Shown: piece by piece, positions 18,401 to 25,990 of the stretch
Layout of the letters: every line of letters begins with the position of its first letter
Position numbering within the stretch: the first letter of the stretch is position 1
DNA from: SZAS-103 sp038316385
GTDB taxonomy: Bacteria; Pseudomonadota; Gammaproteobacteria; Xanthomonadales; Xanthomonadaceae
DNA: 64,000 nucleotides
Reading direction: 5' to 3'
NCBI GenBank assembly: GCA_038316385.1
Contig: JBBQAN010000004.1
Location: 62,001 to 126,000, forward strand
Notes under the pieces: model-generated
What the model saw: the letters and a program-made list of their open reading frames with translations, nothing else
Databases searched by the model: none
Told to the model about the DNA's origin: nothing
Program-made: the position numbers and the translations under genes

Positions 18401-18504
18401 CGCCGGTCATGCCCAAACTGCGTGGCCGCGACGAGTGGGATCGCCCGCATCAGCAGCCCGGGCCGCGGCCGGAGGCCGATGAAGCGGCTGGCGAAAGCCT
18501 GTGA
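15454..18504 (+). CDS. Exported BNR/Asp-box repeat protein of the VPS10/sortilin type
   Basis: 1016 residues with an N-terminal signal peptide (hydrophobic LVISASAALLCITPAAA, cleavage near residue 26). The body is a series of beta-propeller blades marked by Asp-box motifs: RSDDGGKHF, RSIDGGKTW, KSTDGGTTW, RSDDGGANW, ASSDGGKTW, ISHDGGKHF and further degenerate ones, spread from about residue 85 to 780. This is the architecture of bacterial VPS10-domain or sialidase-like exported proteins, often annotated as glycosyl hydrolases without a shown substrate. From about residue 830 a beta-sandwich-like region (LTILDKNGNPVRKI) and a Lys/Asp/Pro-rich linker (PKDPDKGKDKD) precede a C-terminal region. 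I see no catalytic residues that would assign an enzyme activity. The gene stands alone on its strand. Confidence 0.75.
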   Translation: MTQHRIISLVISASAALLCITPAAADTAAQREAAWQQHQTMTADSPFAGVQWRSIGPTTQGGRVVDVAAVPGQPYTFYVAYATGGVWKTTNDGNNFEPLTDGLPTTVIGAIAVDPQHAETLWVGTGEANASRSSYGGMGLFRSDDGGKHFQRAGLAGSDRIARIVVDPKDSNRIFVAVAGKLYTDGGEPGVYRSIDGGKTWARVLKSERPNTGAIDLAQDASDPNVLYAALWERTRRAWKFQESGAGSGIWKSTDGGTTWRHIGTGLPSGDHVGRIGLAIAASHPQTVYATVDNWDVLPTTDQDLGDRPLSARRIAHMSRDEFLRQDPDEVETFIRGNDLGVDVDAKSLTAMIRDGSLTMAQLYQRVEDPARSIIDTDIKGLEVYRSDDGGANWHRTHQQPLREVDYAYGYYFGQVRVAPDNADHVYVQGLPIIASSDGGKTWAGLNDPNVHVDYHELWIDPNDPLRMIVGNDGGSYISHDGGKHFRTMGANAVGQFYSVVADMADPYNVYGGLQDNGSWKGVNNVLWDRNTWTQVGDGDGMHVQVDTRDNTTLYTGYQFGYYDRSGSGGKGEVRPHAGLRDPQLRYNWNTPILLSSHDQDIVYFGANKLFRSLDKGVTWSPISPDLTTSKERGDVPYATITTISESPKRFGLLWIGTDDGHVDVSDDGGVHWANVDASLPKQWVSGVVASAFDEKRAYVTLNGYRNDDMTAWVFRSDDLGKSWTSISAGLPTESVNVIREDPVNPDVLYVGTDRGVYVSLDRGAHWDSLQGNLPNVPVHDLAVHPRERELIAGTHGRSVWIVDVLPLQELAKVRGEAVHLFPVEKMKADRGWRSAPALWFDDSDDQPKLKLPFWAKAAGQAQLTILDKNGNPVRKIAIQAKPGINDYRWDLLLDRDLALAAEKLAVAKDAAKPKDPDKGKDKDAVRPKGELGLEQTPVAEAIRLRQRLYAVPGDYTLRLELNGAKSETKFTIEAPEARPSRAPVMPKLRGRDEWDRPHQQPGPRPEADEAAGESL

Positions 18505-18818
18505 GTTTGTGGACGGGAGGGGAACTGGGCTCTTCGCGCCCGACGAACCGTGCTTGCAAGCCGAGTTTGCCTTTGATCAAAGAGAAGGCAGGGGTGATTC
18601 ATGATTGCAAAATTGCGATCCGCCGCACGCACTGGATCGGATTGTGGTAAGTTTCAACCAACATGCGCCTCATGCGGGTGCTGTCGTCGTGCGGCGATTC
18701 AGATTCGCCTCGCTGCGTGGGTTTGGGCATCCGTACAAGGTAACGCGCAGCTGAGATCGTTTTCCGGGGCAACCTCATCAATCAACTAGGGCAGCCATTG
18801 CGGCTGGGAGAGAACTAC
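18505..18818. other. Intergenic region before the trimeric autotransporter gene
   Basis: About 314 bp without a gene I can support. It holds a perfect 12-bp palindrome CTTTGATCAAAG at 18571-18582 embedded in the longer imperfect stem GCCTT...AAGGC, which might terminate the upstream gene or bind a regulator, but no T-run follows. A 62-codon frame at 18601-18789 has no ribosome site or recognisable sequence. The sequence just before 18819 supplies a strong ribosome site (GGGAGAG). I could not identify a convincing -35/-10 pair. Confidence 0.4.
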
Positions 18819-21332
18819 ATGAAAAATTCACAAAAGCGCCTGCTTGCATTGGCAGTGTCGGTTGCGGTTGGAAGCTTGACGAGTAACGTGTGGGCAGGGT
18901 CGACGTGCACTGGTCCCGTCCCTGAATCGGCAGCGGGCTTTTATGCGCTCGCCTGCGGAAGCTTTGCCAACGCTGCCGGTGATTACAGCACGGCAATCGG
19001 CACAGGCTCCTATGCCGGAAGCACTTACAGCACAGCGGTCGGCGCAGCCTCATACGCCTACGGAGTCGGTGCCTCTGCGGTCGGCTCATATTCCAAAGCC
19101 ATCGGAAGTGGTGCCAGCGCGTTCGGATACCAAGCCATAGCATTTGGTAACAATGCAACCGCGCTCGGTTCGAGCAGCACCGCATTGAAGGGTGGCACCG
19201 CGACCGGCACCAAGAGCAGCGCCGGTGCCTATGCCGTCGCCAACGGTTTCGCCAGCAATGCCTCGGGCAGTAACTCGGTAGCAACCGGCGCTTACAGCAA
19301 TGCCAGCGGCGGTTACAGCACCGCCACCGGCTCGCACAGCAACGCTTACGGCTTCGCATCAACCGCCACAGGCTCTTACAGCAGCGCGGGCGACTACAGC
19401 ACCGCCAGCGGCATCCTGAGCAGCGCGGGTGGCCCGCATTCGGTCGCGACCGGCGATTTCAGCAATGCCAGCGGCGATGTTGCCGTCGCCATCGGCAGCC
19501 ACAGCCAAGCCACCATCCACGGTGCCACGGCGATCGGTAGTAATTCGGCAGCCACTGGTTTCGATAGCACTGCCGTTGGGCGCGGCAGCAACGCCAGCGG
19601 TTACTTCAGCAATGCCACTGGCGCGTTCAGCAGCGCTTCGGGCGCCTATAGCAGCGCTTCCGGCGGCCGCAGCAGCGCGTATGGTTATTACAGCACCGCC
19701 ACCGGCTCCTTCAGCAATGCGTACGGCCAAGGCAGCGTCGCGACTGGTTCGCACAGCGCCGCCACCGGCAAGTACAGCAGCGCGACCGGCGCGCACAGCA
19801 ATGCCTCGGGCAAATACGCCACCGCGACGGGTGCACGCAGCAATGCCTCGGGCAAGTACGCGACCGCAACCGGTGGGTACAGTGCCGCGACCGGCGACTA
19901 CAGCACCACCAATGGCGCGCACAGCACAGCCTCGGGCGTCGGCTCGACAGCATCGGGTTTTGCAAGTACTGCCAGCGGCGATTTCAGCACCGCCAACGGC
20001 TCGGGCAGCTCGGCGGCTGGTTACCAGAGCACGGCCACTGGTTCCTTCAGTTCGGCAGCCGGTGACAACAGTACCGCTACCGGCGCTTACAGCAGTGCTG
20101 CCACTGCTTTCAGCACCGCCACCGGTGCATACAGTGCCGCAACCGGCACTTACAGCACTGCAACCGGCGGCCACAGCAATGCTGGGGGAAACTTCAGCAC
20201 CGCGACTGGCGCCTATAGCGTCGCCACCGGCGTTTACAGCACTGCAACCGGCGCGCATAGCATTGCGAATGGCACGGGTAGCGTAGCAACCGGCTTCGGC
20301 AGTCAGGCGGCCGGGAACTACAGCACCGCCGTTGGTACGGCATCGACTGCGGGCAGTGCGTACGCGTCCGCGTTCGGCTCAGGTGCTACAGCAGCGACCA
20401 CTGGCGCAACTGCGGTTGGTGCGAATGCTTCGGCAACTGGCGCAGGTTCCAGCGCGTTTGGATCCGGCGCCACGGCATCGGCCGACAACTCGGTCGCGCT
20501 GGGTATGGGTTCAGTCGCCGATCGCGCCAACACGGTCTCGGTGGGCGATGCGGCCACGGGAATGTACCGGCAGATCACCAACATCGCCGACGGCACCCAG
20601 GCGCACGATGCGGCGACGGTCGGACAGCTTGATGCGCTATCCTCTGGGGTTGCTACGGCCGAGCATTACTTCAAGGCTGCGGGTCCCGCCGACGGCAGCG
20701 ACGATGCGAACGCAAGCGGTGCTCATTCCGTTGCGGCAGGTAGCAATGCGCAGGCTCTGGGCGACTCGAGCACCGCTATTGGCGCCAACAGCACGGTTAC
20801 GGCAGGCGCAACCAACTCGGTCGCGCTGGGTGCAGGTTCGTTCACCAGTCGGGACAACACAGTCTCGGTCGGTGCCGTGGACTCCGAACGCCAGATCATC
20901 AATGTTGCGGCCGGCACCCATGGAACCGATGCGGTGAATCTCCAGCAGATGCAAGCGGGTGATGCGGCCACCCTGGCTTCCGCGCAAGGTTCAGCGCAAG
21001 CGGGCGACGCGGCAACACTGGCCGCCTCCAAGGCGTTCACGACCAACGCGATCGAGAATCTGGGAATCGAATTCGGCGACGAGTTCCGGGCGCAAGACAA
21101 GCGCATCAGCCGGATCGGTGCGATGGGTTCGGCGATGAGCATGATGACCGCCAGTGCATCCGGCATCCAGGCGCCGAATCGCCTGGCCGTCGGTTACGGA
21201 CATCAGGGCGGCGAGGATGCGGTGTCAGTCGGGTACCAGCGTCTGGTGCGGGCAAACACGACCGTCACCATCGGTGGCTCCTTCGCGAGCGGTGAAAGCA
21301 CCTTCGGCGCCGGCCTCGGCGTGGGTTGGTAA
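18819..21332 (+). CDS. YadA-like trimeric autotransporter adhesin
   Basis: 837 residues from the ATG at 18819, which has GGGAGAG upstream; a TTG at 18798 is less likely. It is a type Vc secreted surface adhesin. After a signal peptide (LLALAVSVAVGSLTSNVWAG) comes a long head of seven-residue repeats of the form xGxYSxAT from about residue 45 to 560, the YadA left-handed beta-roll pattern. Two neck motifs follow, NTVSVGDAATGMYRQI and NTVSVGAVDSERQIINVA. A short coiled-coil stalk rich in Ala/Gln/Asp (AGDAATLASAQGSAQAGD) leads to the C-terminal four-strand membrane anchor ending GAGLGVGW. The head is unusually long relative to the stalk of only about 60 residues. Repeats are close at DNA level, so length may vary between strains. 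A terminator follows at 21411. Confidence 0.93.
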   Translation: MKNSQKRLLALAVSVAVGSLTSNVWAGSTCTGPVPESAAGFYALACGSFANAAGDYSTAIGTGSYAGSTYSTAVGAASYAYGVGASAVGSYSKAIGSGASAFGYQAIAFGNNATALGSSSTALKGGTATGTKSSAGAYAVANGFASNASGSNSVATGAYSNASGGYSTATGSHSNAYGFASTATGSYSSAGDYSTASGILSSAGGPHSVATGDFSNASGDVAVAIGSHSQATIHGATAIGSNSAATGFDSTAVGRGSNASGYFSNATGAFSSASGAYSSASGGRSSAYGYYSTATGSFSNAYGQGSVATGSHSAATGKYSSATGAHSNASGKYATATGARSNASGKYATATGGYSAATGDYSTTNGAHSTASGVGSTASGFASTASGDFSTANGSGSSAAGYQSTATGSFSSAAGDNSTATGAYSSAATAFSTATGAYSAATGTYSTATGGHSNAGGNFSTATGAYSVATGVYSTATGAHSIANGTGSVATGFGSQAAGNYSTAVGTASTAGSAYASAFGSGATAATTGATAVGANASATGAGSSAFGSGATASADNSVALGMGSVADRANTVSVGDAATGMYRQITNIADGTQAHDAATVGQLDALSSGVATAEHYFKAAGPADGSDDANASGAHSVAAGSNAQALGDSSTAIGANSTVTAGATNSVALGAGSFTSRDNTVSVGAVDSERQIINVAAGTHGTDAVNLQQMQAGDAATLASAQGSAQAGDAATLAASKAFTTNAIENLGIEFGDEFRAQDKRISRIGAMGSAMSMMTASASGIQAPNRLAVGYGHQGGEDAVSVGYQRLVRANTTVTIGGSFASGESTFGAGLGVGW
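19797..19880 (+). repeat. 42-bp near-perfect tandem duplication in the adhesin head
   Basis: Two adjacent 42-bp units begin with AGCAATGCCTCGGGCAA at 19797 and again at 19839, differing at only a few positions. Each encodes two seven-residue repeats (SNASGKYATATGAR and SNASGKYATATGGY). This is the clearest recent duplication in a head that otherwise consists of diverged 21-bp units. Confidence 0.75.
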
Positions 21333-21410
21333 GCAGCCGCGAGACATGGCGCGAGCGACGGAAACCGTCCCTCGCGTCCGCAAGCTGCATACAGTGGGAT
21401 AGAAACTCAG

Positions 21411-21446
21411 ACAGCGCGACGCCTATCCGGCTCGCGCTGTTTTTTT
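21411..21446 (+). terminator. Rho-independent terminator after the YadA-like gene
   Basis: A perfect 9-bp stem ACAGCGCGA (21411-21419) and TCGCGCTGT (21432-21440) with a 12-base loop is followed by a run of seven T (21440-21446). It lies 78 bp after the adhesin stop and just before the Sel1-repeat gene, so that gene probably has its own promoter or depends on read-through. Confidence 0.88.
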
Positions 21447-21457
21447 GAGGAAAATGC

Positions 21458-22048
21458 ATGTTTTCGGAAAGTAGCTATGGAAACGAAGTCGATCGAGAAC
21501 GTCTCGACTTGGCATGGAAGTTTTTGATTGCGCGCGATTATGCGAATGCGGTGAAGGAGTATTCGACGTTGGCAGAGAAGGGCTACTCTCAAGCGTGGCT
21601 CAATCTCGGCTTGCTTCACAAGAAAGGTCTTGGGTTTTCCAAGAGTTTTTCAGAAGCAGAGAGATGTTTCAACAAAGCGCTCGCGTTGGGAGATGCAGGC
21701 GCGCATTACAGGTTAGGCAGGCTTTATAAAGATGATGGTGCTGTTGAAAAATCATTTGACAGTTTCTTGAAAGCTGCCAACGCAGATTACCTGCCAGGTA
21801 TTTATTGGGTCGGTCGTGCTTACCTCCGTGGGAGTGGCGTAGAAAAAGATCTGGGAAAAGCGCAGCTTTACTTGAAAAATGCCGCAGGACGAGGCCATGT
21901 CTACGCAGGTATTGATTACAGTGCAGCACGCATCAAGGGCGTTTTTGGTGTGTCACAGATAGTTGCGGGCATATTAGGCTTAATCAAAGCAACAGCATCA
22001 GCATTCAGGATATTCCGTAATGACCCCTACGGAGATCGTGCGCGATAG
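21458..22048 (+). CDS. Sel1/TPR-like repeat protein, AT-richer than neighbours
   Basis: 196 residues, ATG at 21458 with GAGG ten bases upstream. The middle has Sel1-like helical repeats: GYSQAWLNLGLLHKKGLGF, then GDAGAHYRLGRLYKDDGAV and YLPGIYWVGRAYLRGSGVE, each with the A-x-x-x-LG-x-x-Y/H pattern, about 36 residues apart. Such repeats mediate protein-protein contacts. There is no N-terminal signal peptide; residues about 163-180 (VSQIVAGILGLIKATASAF) form a hydrophobic stretch that might associate with the membrane. The gene is clearly lower in GC than its neighbours and uses AT-rich codons, consistent with horizontal transfer. Partner and function are unknown. Confidence 0.7.
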   Translation: MFSESSYGNEVDRERLDLAWKFLIARDYANAVKEYSTLAEKGYSQAWLNLGLLHKKGLGFSKSFSEAERCFNKALALGDAGAHYRLGRLYKDDGAVEKSFDSFLKAANADYLPGIYWVGRAYLRGSGVEKDLGKAQLYLKNAAGRGHVYAGIDYSAARIKGVFGVSQIVAGILGLIKATASAFRIFRNDPYGDRAR

Positions 22049-22141
22049 AGCTTATTATTTTTTGGATGGATACCACTCACCACGGGACTGATCCCGTTGA
22101 GGCATCGTTACCACGTCATCGACGCGTCTTGTCGACCAGGG

Positions 22142-24337
22142 TTAGAACTCGATCCGTATCCCCACGCCCAGATTGTCCTCGCTCATGCCGGTGCGTCCGA
22201 GCGTGTGCTCGAACAGGATGAACCCCGAACGGCCATGCGGGAACACCGCTGAAAGACCGAGGCCGACCCGGAAGAAATCGCTGTCCAGCGGCACGCCCAT
22301 GAACGCCATCCCCGTTTGCGTCGGGTCGTTGATGAAGTGGGCGATGATCGTTTGCTGATCGCTCTTGAAATCGTGTTGCCATTCCAGCGAGCCGGTCGGG
22401 ATCAACACCCCCCAGTTGGTGCTGTGCGTCCACGAAACCTTTGCGCCCAGCACCGTGCTCAGGGTGTCGTCTGTGCGCGCATCCACCGCCAGCCCCAATC
22501 CGTTGCCGACTCCCGACTGCAGCTTTTCCCGGTAACTGTCGAAGCGCATGCGCCCATAGGTGAGTTCGCCGTAGGGACTGAAATTCCAGGCGTTCTTGTG
22601 GAAATCACCGCCGAAGGTCAGCGTCCCCGAGAACAGGCCGCCATTGGGCTGCCCGGACGCGATTTGATGGACGGACGTGGTGCCACCGCCCGGCACCGGC
22701 AAGGTGTAATCGATCCGGCGGGTCATGTCGAACTGGTTGCTGCCCCAGGTCAGCACGCCATCCAGGTACAGGTTGTTCTTGAAGGAATAGGTGCCGTAAG
22801 TCGAGATGTTCCATCCGGTCAGGTTCACGTTGCCGCGACCTTGGTCGAGATCGGAATTCTGGCGGGAATAACCCAGGGCTGCGCCGTAAACCAGATTGTC
22901 GCGCTTGCGGTAGTCCACGCCGGCGGTCAGGCCATTGATGTCATAGGCGTAACCGGGTGCGGCCGCGCGGGGGTCGGCAGTACCGCGGCCAATGGTGCCG
23001 GTGGCGAAGAATCCCCAACGACTGAAATCGGCGCCGATTTGCTTGTCCGGCTTGTCGGCGTCCCCGAGGAAAGCGCCGATCAGGCTCGCGACCGGGATGA
23101 CGCCATTCGGGCCCGCGAACGTCAATCCGCTCAGGCTCGATGTTTTCGAACTGCTGCGCAATGCGGCCAGACGCAGACTGATGTTCTGGAACTGGGTGAC
23201 GGCGGCGGTGACAGCGGCATTGGATTGCACCTCGGAGTTCTGCGCCACAAGCTGTCCCAGCGCATAGGCCGCAGCGTTTCCATCGATGAACGAGGCCGCA
23301 TCGATGTCGCGGCAGCGCGCCAGCAGATCGGCTTGCGCGGGCGTGAGAGTGCCCTGGATGGCAAGAGTCGGGCAGGCGTTGTCGAGCGCATTGGCAACTT
23401 GCTGCTCTTGTGGAGTGAGACCTGGCAGGTTGGTGAAATCGTTCGCTTTGCCCACTGCGGTATGCACGGTGGGGGAGGCAATGGAGCCGGAAACCTGGGC
23501 AGCGGTGGCGTGGCCGGTATTGCTGATCGACCCATTGTCGACGTCGGCAGCAGAGACAGTATGAGTACCGGTCAATACGCATGCTGCGCCCGGCGCCAGA
23601 GTGGCGCAGGTGATCGCGTTGGGCGCGGTCAACGGATCGTTCACGGTCACATTGGTCAGCTGGATATTGCCGGCGTTGGTGGCGGTCACCTTATACGTCA
23701 GCACGTCGCCGAGGGTGACCTGGCCATTGTGGTCGCCGTCGGTATTACCAGTGAGCGCCTTGGAGACGGTCAGCGTAGGCGCCGGAGTGATCACCGGGAC
23801 GCTGAGCACGCTGGTGATCGGGCCTGGCACTTCGGTCGAGGTTGCCGACACCGTGAACACCACCATGCCCGCATTGGCATCCGCCTGGGTCACACGATAG
23901 ACCCAGAGGCTGGGCCCGGGCATGCCGCAATCCAGCGTCGCTGCGGGCGCAAGAGTGCCGATGGCGCAGGTTTGAATCAGGGTTTTGGGGTCGTGATACG
24001 ACACGTTGGTCAACGTCACGGAGCCGGTATTGGTCAGCAGATTGTCGATGGTCAGGACGTCCCCGACCGAGACGTATCCATTGCCGTCGTTATCAGCGAA
24101 GCTGGCAAGCGAATTATGGATCGTCATCGCCGCCGCCTGCGCAGAGGCCCCAGCGCTCCCGCCCAGTCCCGCGAGCAAAAGCAGAACCATTGCGACGATC
24201 GACCAGCCGCGACTGCAAGCGCAGGTGTGGATGCGCACGCCACCAAGCCCGCGAGACTTCGGCGCATTCCATTCATCGGCACGTGCCGGACCCGGGAAAA
24301 CATCTCCGAGATCGTTCACGATCGGTGCGTGTCGCAT
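22142..24337 (-). CDS. Classical autotransporter with DUF11-like passenger and C-terminal beta-barrel
   Basis: 731 residues. The ATG at 24337 is supported by GGGGAGAG just upstream. The N-terminus is long: about 45 residues before a hydrophobic signal IVAMVLLLLAGLGGSAG, cleaved near ASAQA, reminiscent of the extended signal regions of autotransporters. The passenger (about 70-310) has two DUF11-type Ig-like repeats, recognisable from GDVLTIDNLLTNTGSVTL and GDVLTYKVTATNAGNIQL. A segment with two cysteines (ALDNACPTL and ARCRDID) and an Ala/Gln-rich helix leads to the autotransporter beta-domain from about residue 440 (WGFFATGTIGRG), which ends in GIRIEF with the C-terminal phenylalanine needed for outer-membrane assembly. 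No protease or lipase motif is visible, so adhesion or a structural role is the default guess. Confidence 0.85.
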   Translation of the reverse strand: MRHAPIVNDLGDVFPGPARADEWNAPKSRGLGGVRIHTCACSRGWSIVAMVLLLLAGLGGSAGASAQAAAMTIHNSLASFADNDGNGYVSVGDVLTIDNLLTNTGSVTLTNVSYHDPKTLIQTCAIGTLAPAATLDCGMPGPSLWVYRVTQADANAGMVVFTVSATSTEVPGPITSVLSVPVITPAPTLTVSKALTGNTDGDHNGQVTLGDVLTYKVTATNAGNIQLTNVTVNDPLTAPNAITCATLAPGAACVLTGTHTVSAADVDNGSISNTGHATAAQVSGSIASPTVHTAVGKANDFTNLPGLTPQEQQVANALDNACPTLAIQGTLTPAQADLLARCRDIDAASFIDGNAAAYALGQLVAQNSEVQSNAAVTAAVTQFQNISLRLAALRSSSKTSSLSGLTFAGPNGVIPVASLIGAFLGDADKPDKQIGADFSRWGFFATGTIGRGTADPRAAAPGYAYDINGLTAGVDYRKRDNLVYGAALGYSRQNSDLDQGRGNVNLTGWNISTYGTYSFKNNLYLDGVLTWGSNQFDMTRRIDYTLPVPGGGTTSVHQIASGQPNGGLFSGTLTFGGDFHKNAWNFSPYGELTYGRMRFDSYREKLQSGVGNGLGLAVDARTDDTLSTVLGAKVSWTHSTNWGVLIPTGSLEWQHDFKSDQQTIIAHFINDPTQTGMAFMGVPLDSDFFRVGLGLSAVFPHGRSGFILFEHTLGRTGMSEDNLGVGIRIEF

Positions 24338-24475
24338 AGCGGTCTCTCCCCGAAAACGCTTGATGACTTGCCGAGTCTTGCATCCTGTGTTAATGAAAAC
24401 AAGCGTGTCTCGGCGCGGTGGCCGGCTCGGCGGCAGCAGAGCATACTCTGCACCGCCGCCAACAGGGGAAGGTCG

Positions 24476-25843
24476 ATGAAAATCACATCAACGGCGCGTG
24501 ACGGGCGCGCGACTGTTCTCGCAATCCTTGCCGCAGGAATGCTCGGTATGTTTGGCGGGGGTCCTGCGCAAGCGGCCTACACATACACCTACATCGACTA
24601 CCCGGGCCAGCCTGCGAATCTGAAGTTCACCGATGTCCGCGGCATCAACAACAACGGACTGATCGTCGGCTATGCCTTCATTCCGGGATCCTCGGCCGGC
24701 GCTTTCATCTATGCCGGCGGCGGCTTCAGCCCACTGCCGCCTGCACCGGGATTCATCCACAACTCGGCTGGCGCGATCAACGACAACAGCCTGATCGTCG
24801 GTTCGGCCGGGCCGGCCGGCGCAACCAGCGAAGTGGGCTACATCTTTTCACCGAATGGCTACACCTTTTTCAGCCATCCCAACGATACATACACCTACGG
24901 CAGGGGCGTCAACAATGCTGGCCTCGTGACCGGCTACGGGCTGACAGCGCAAAAACTCGCCGTCGGTTTTATCTATAACCCGGCCACCCAGGCCTTCACC
25001 GACATCTTGCCGCCTTTTGGCGGTCTCATCGTTGCGCAAGGCATCAACCAGGCCGGACAAGTGGTCGGCAGCGCGCCTGGCAGCACCGGCCAGCAAAACG
25101 GATTTCTGCGTGATGCCGGAACCGGGGCGATGCACTGGTTTCAGGTCAATGGCCAGCCGACATCCGCGCGCGGAATCAACGACAGCGGATTGATCGCCGG
25201 TTATACCACTGCCGCCGACGGCTTCAGCCATCCTTTCGTCGGCGATGCGTCCGGCTATCAGGTGCTCGATCTGCCGCCGGGTTCGCAAGGCGCGTTCGGC
25301 GAAGCGCTGAACAACAACGGCCAGATCAGCGGCGTGTATTACGACGCCGACTTCAGTTCGCGCGGCTTCATCGCGAGCCCGGCAGTCATGCCGATCGGAA
25401 CCAATGCGGATGGTGCCTACATGTTCTCGACTGCGGTCGCGCGCAACAAGCCGCTGTTCATCGATCCGGCGGCCGCCCAAGGCTATGCGTACAAGACCAG
25501 GACCGGCGATCCGAATTTCGCCACGGTGCGCCTGCCGATCGGCGCGGGCGACAGTTATTACACGGTGATGGTCGGGTGGAACCAGTTTCCAGTTGCTGGC
25601 GGAACCTTGTTTGATTTCAGGCAGCATGGATATGCCTCCGGCGTGAACAGTTTCAAGGTCACCGACATCGAAACCAGCGCGGCTCTGAACGCGAAAAATC
25701 CAGAAGCGTTCGTGACGGAACTGACCTTCATGGATCGGGGCCGTTTCAGCGGCAGCATGGGCCCGCTGTGCTTGGACCCCAAATACGCCGCCTACACCAA
25801 TCCGAACAAGATCCGGTTGTTGCTTCGCGCTTGCCCGAAATAG
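24476..25843 (+). CDS. Exported HAF-repeat protein
   Basis: 455 residues; the ATG at 24476 is preceded by GGGGAAGG, and the signal peptide (VLAILAAGMLGMFGGGPAQA) is cleaved near residue 33. The frame stays open far upstream through the antisense strand of the autotransporter, but nothing there looks like protein. The mature part has six or seven repeats of the HAF type, each with a GINNNGLIVGY core (VRGINNNGLIVGY, AGAINDNSLIVGS, GRGVNNAGLVTGY, AQGINQAGQVVGS, ARGINDSGLIAGY), suggesting a beta-propeller-like surface or extracellular protein. After residue 310 a different domain begins (PLFIDPAAAQGYAYK), which I have seen associated with exported proteins but cannot name. A terminator follows. 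Function is unknown. Confidence 0.75.
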   Translation: MKITSTARDGRATVLAILAAGMLGMFGGGPAQAAYTYTYIDYPGQPANLKFTDVRGINNNGLIVGYAFIPGSSAGAFIYAGGGFSPLPPAPGFIHNSAGAINDNSLIVGSAGPAGATSEVGYIFSPNGYTFFSHPNDTYTYGRGVNNAGLVTGYGLTAQKLAVGFIYNPATQAFTDILPPFGGLIVAQGINQAGQVVGSAPGSTGQQNGFLRDAGTGAMHWFQVNGQPTSARGINDSGLIAGYTTAADGFSHPFVGDASGYQVLDLPPGSQGAFGEALNNNGQISGVYYDADFSSRGFIASPAVMPIGTNADGAYMFSTAVARNKPLFIDPAAAQGYAYKTRTGDPNFATVRLPIGAGDSYYTVMVGWNQFPVAGGTLFDFRQHGYASGVNSFKVTDIETSAALNAKNPEAFVTELTFMDRGRFSGSMGPLCLDPKYAAYTNPNKIRLLLRACPK

Positions 25844-25847
25844 GGTT

Positions 25848-25873
25848 CGCCGCTGCTAAATCAGCGGCGTTTT
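25848..25873 (+). terminator. Terminator after the HAF-repeat gene
   Basis: Perfect 8-bp stem CGCCGCTG (25848-25855) and CAGCGGCG (25862-25869) with loop CTAAAT and then TTTT at 25870-25873. It sits 5 bp after the stop and separates the surface-protein gene from the secretion operon. Confidence 0.8.
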
Positions 25874-25990
25874 ACGGCGTTGCGCGGTTACGTCCGCGAG
25901 GCTGAACCGTCACTGCCCCGCCACGGCGTTCACTGCCAGCAAGCGCGACCGGCTGCTACAGTGCGCGTTGGACCCATTGCGGACGCCGGC

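Noticed and set aside
18601..18789. 62-codon frame in the gap before the adhesin gene
   Set aside because: No ribosome site, no similarity that I recognise and composition of non-coding spacer.
19359..20258. 299-codon minus-strand frame and several other frames over the adhesin head
   Set aside because: They arise from the 21-bp periodicity of the repeat DNA, which keeps several frames open; their translations are monotonous Gly/Ala/Arg text.
19200..20330. Regular repeats in the adhesin head as a possible CRISPR array
   Set aside because: The units are contiguous and coding, without unique spacers or cas genes.
22316..24475. Open plus-strand frame of about 720 codons antisense to the autotransporter, continuous with the HAF-repeat gene
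   Set aside because: The minus-strand frame has clear domains and a signal peptide, while the plus frame reads as Arg/Gly/His-rich text with no similarity; the HAF gene has its own ribosome site and signal peptide at 24476.
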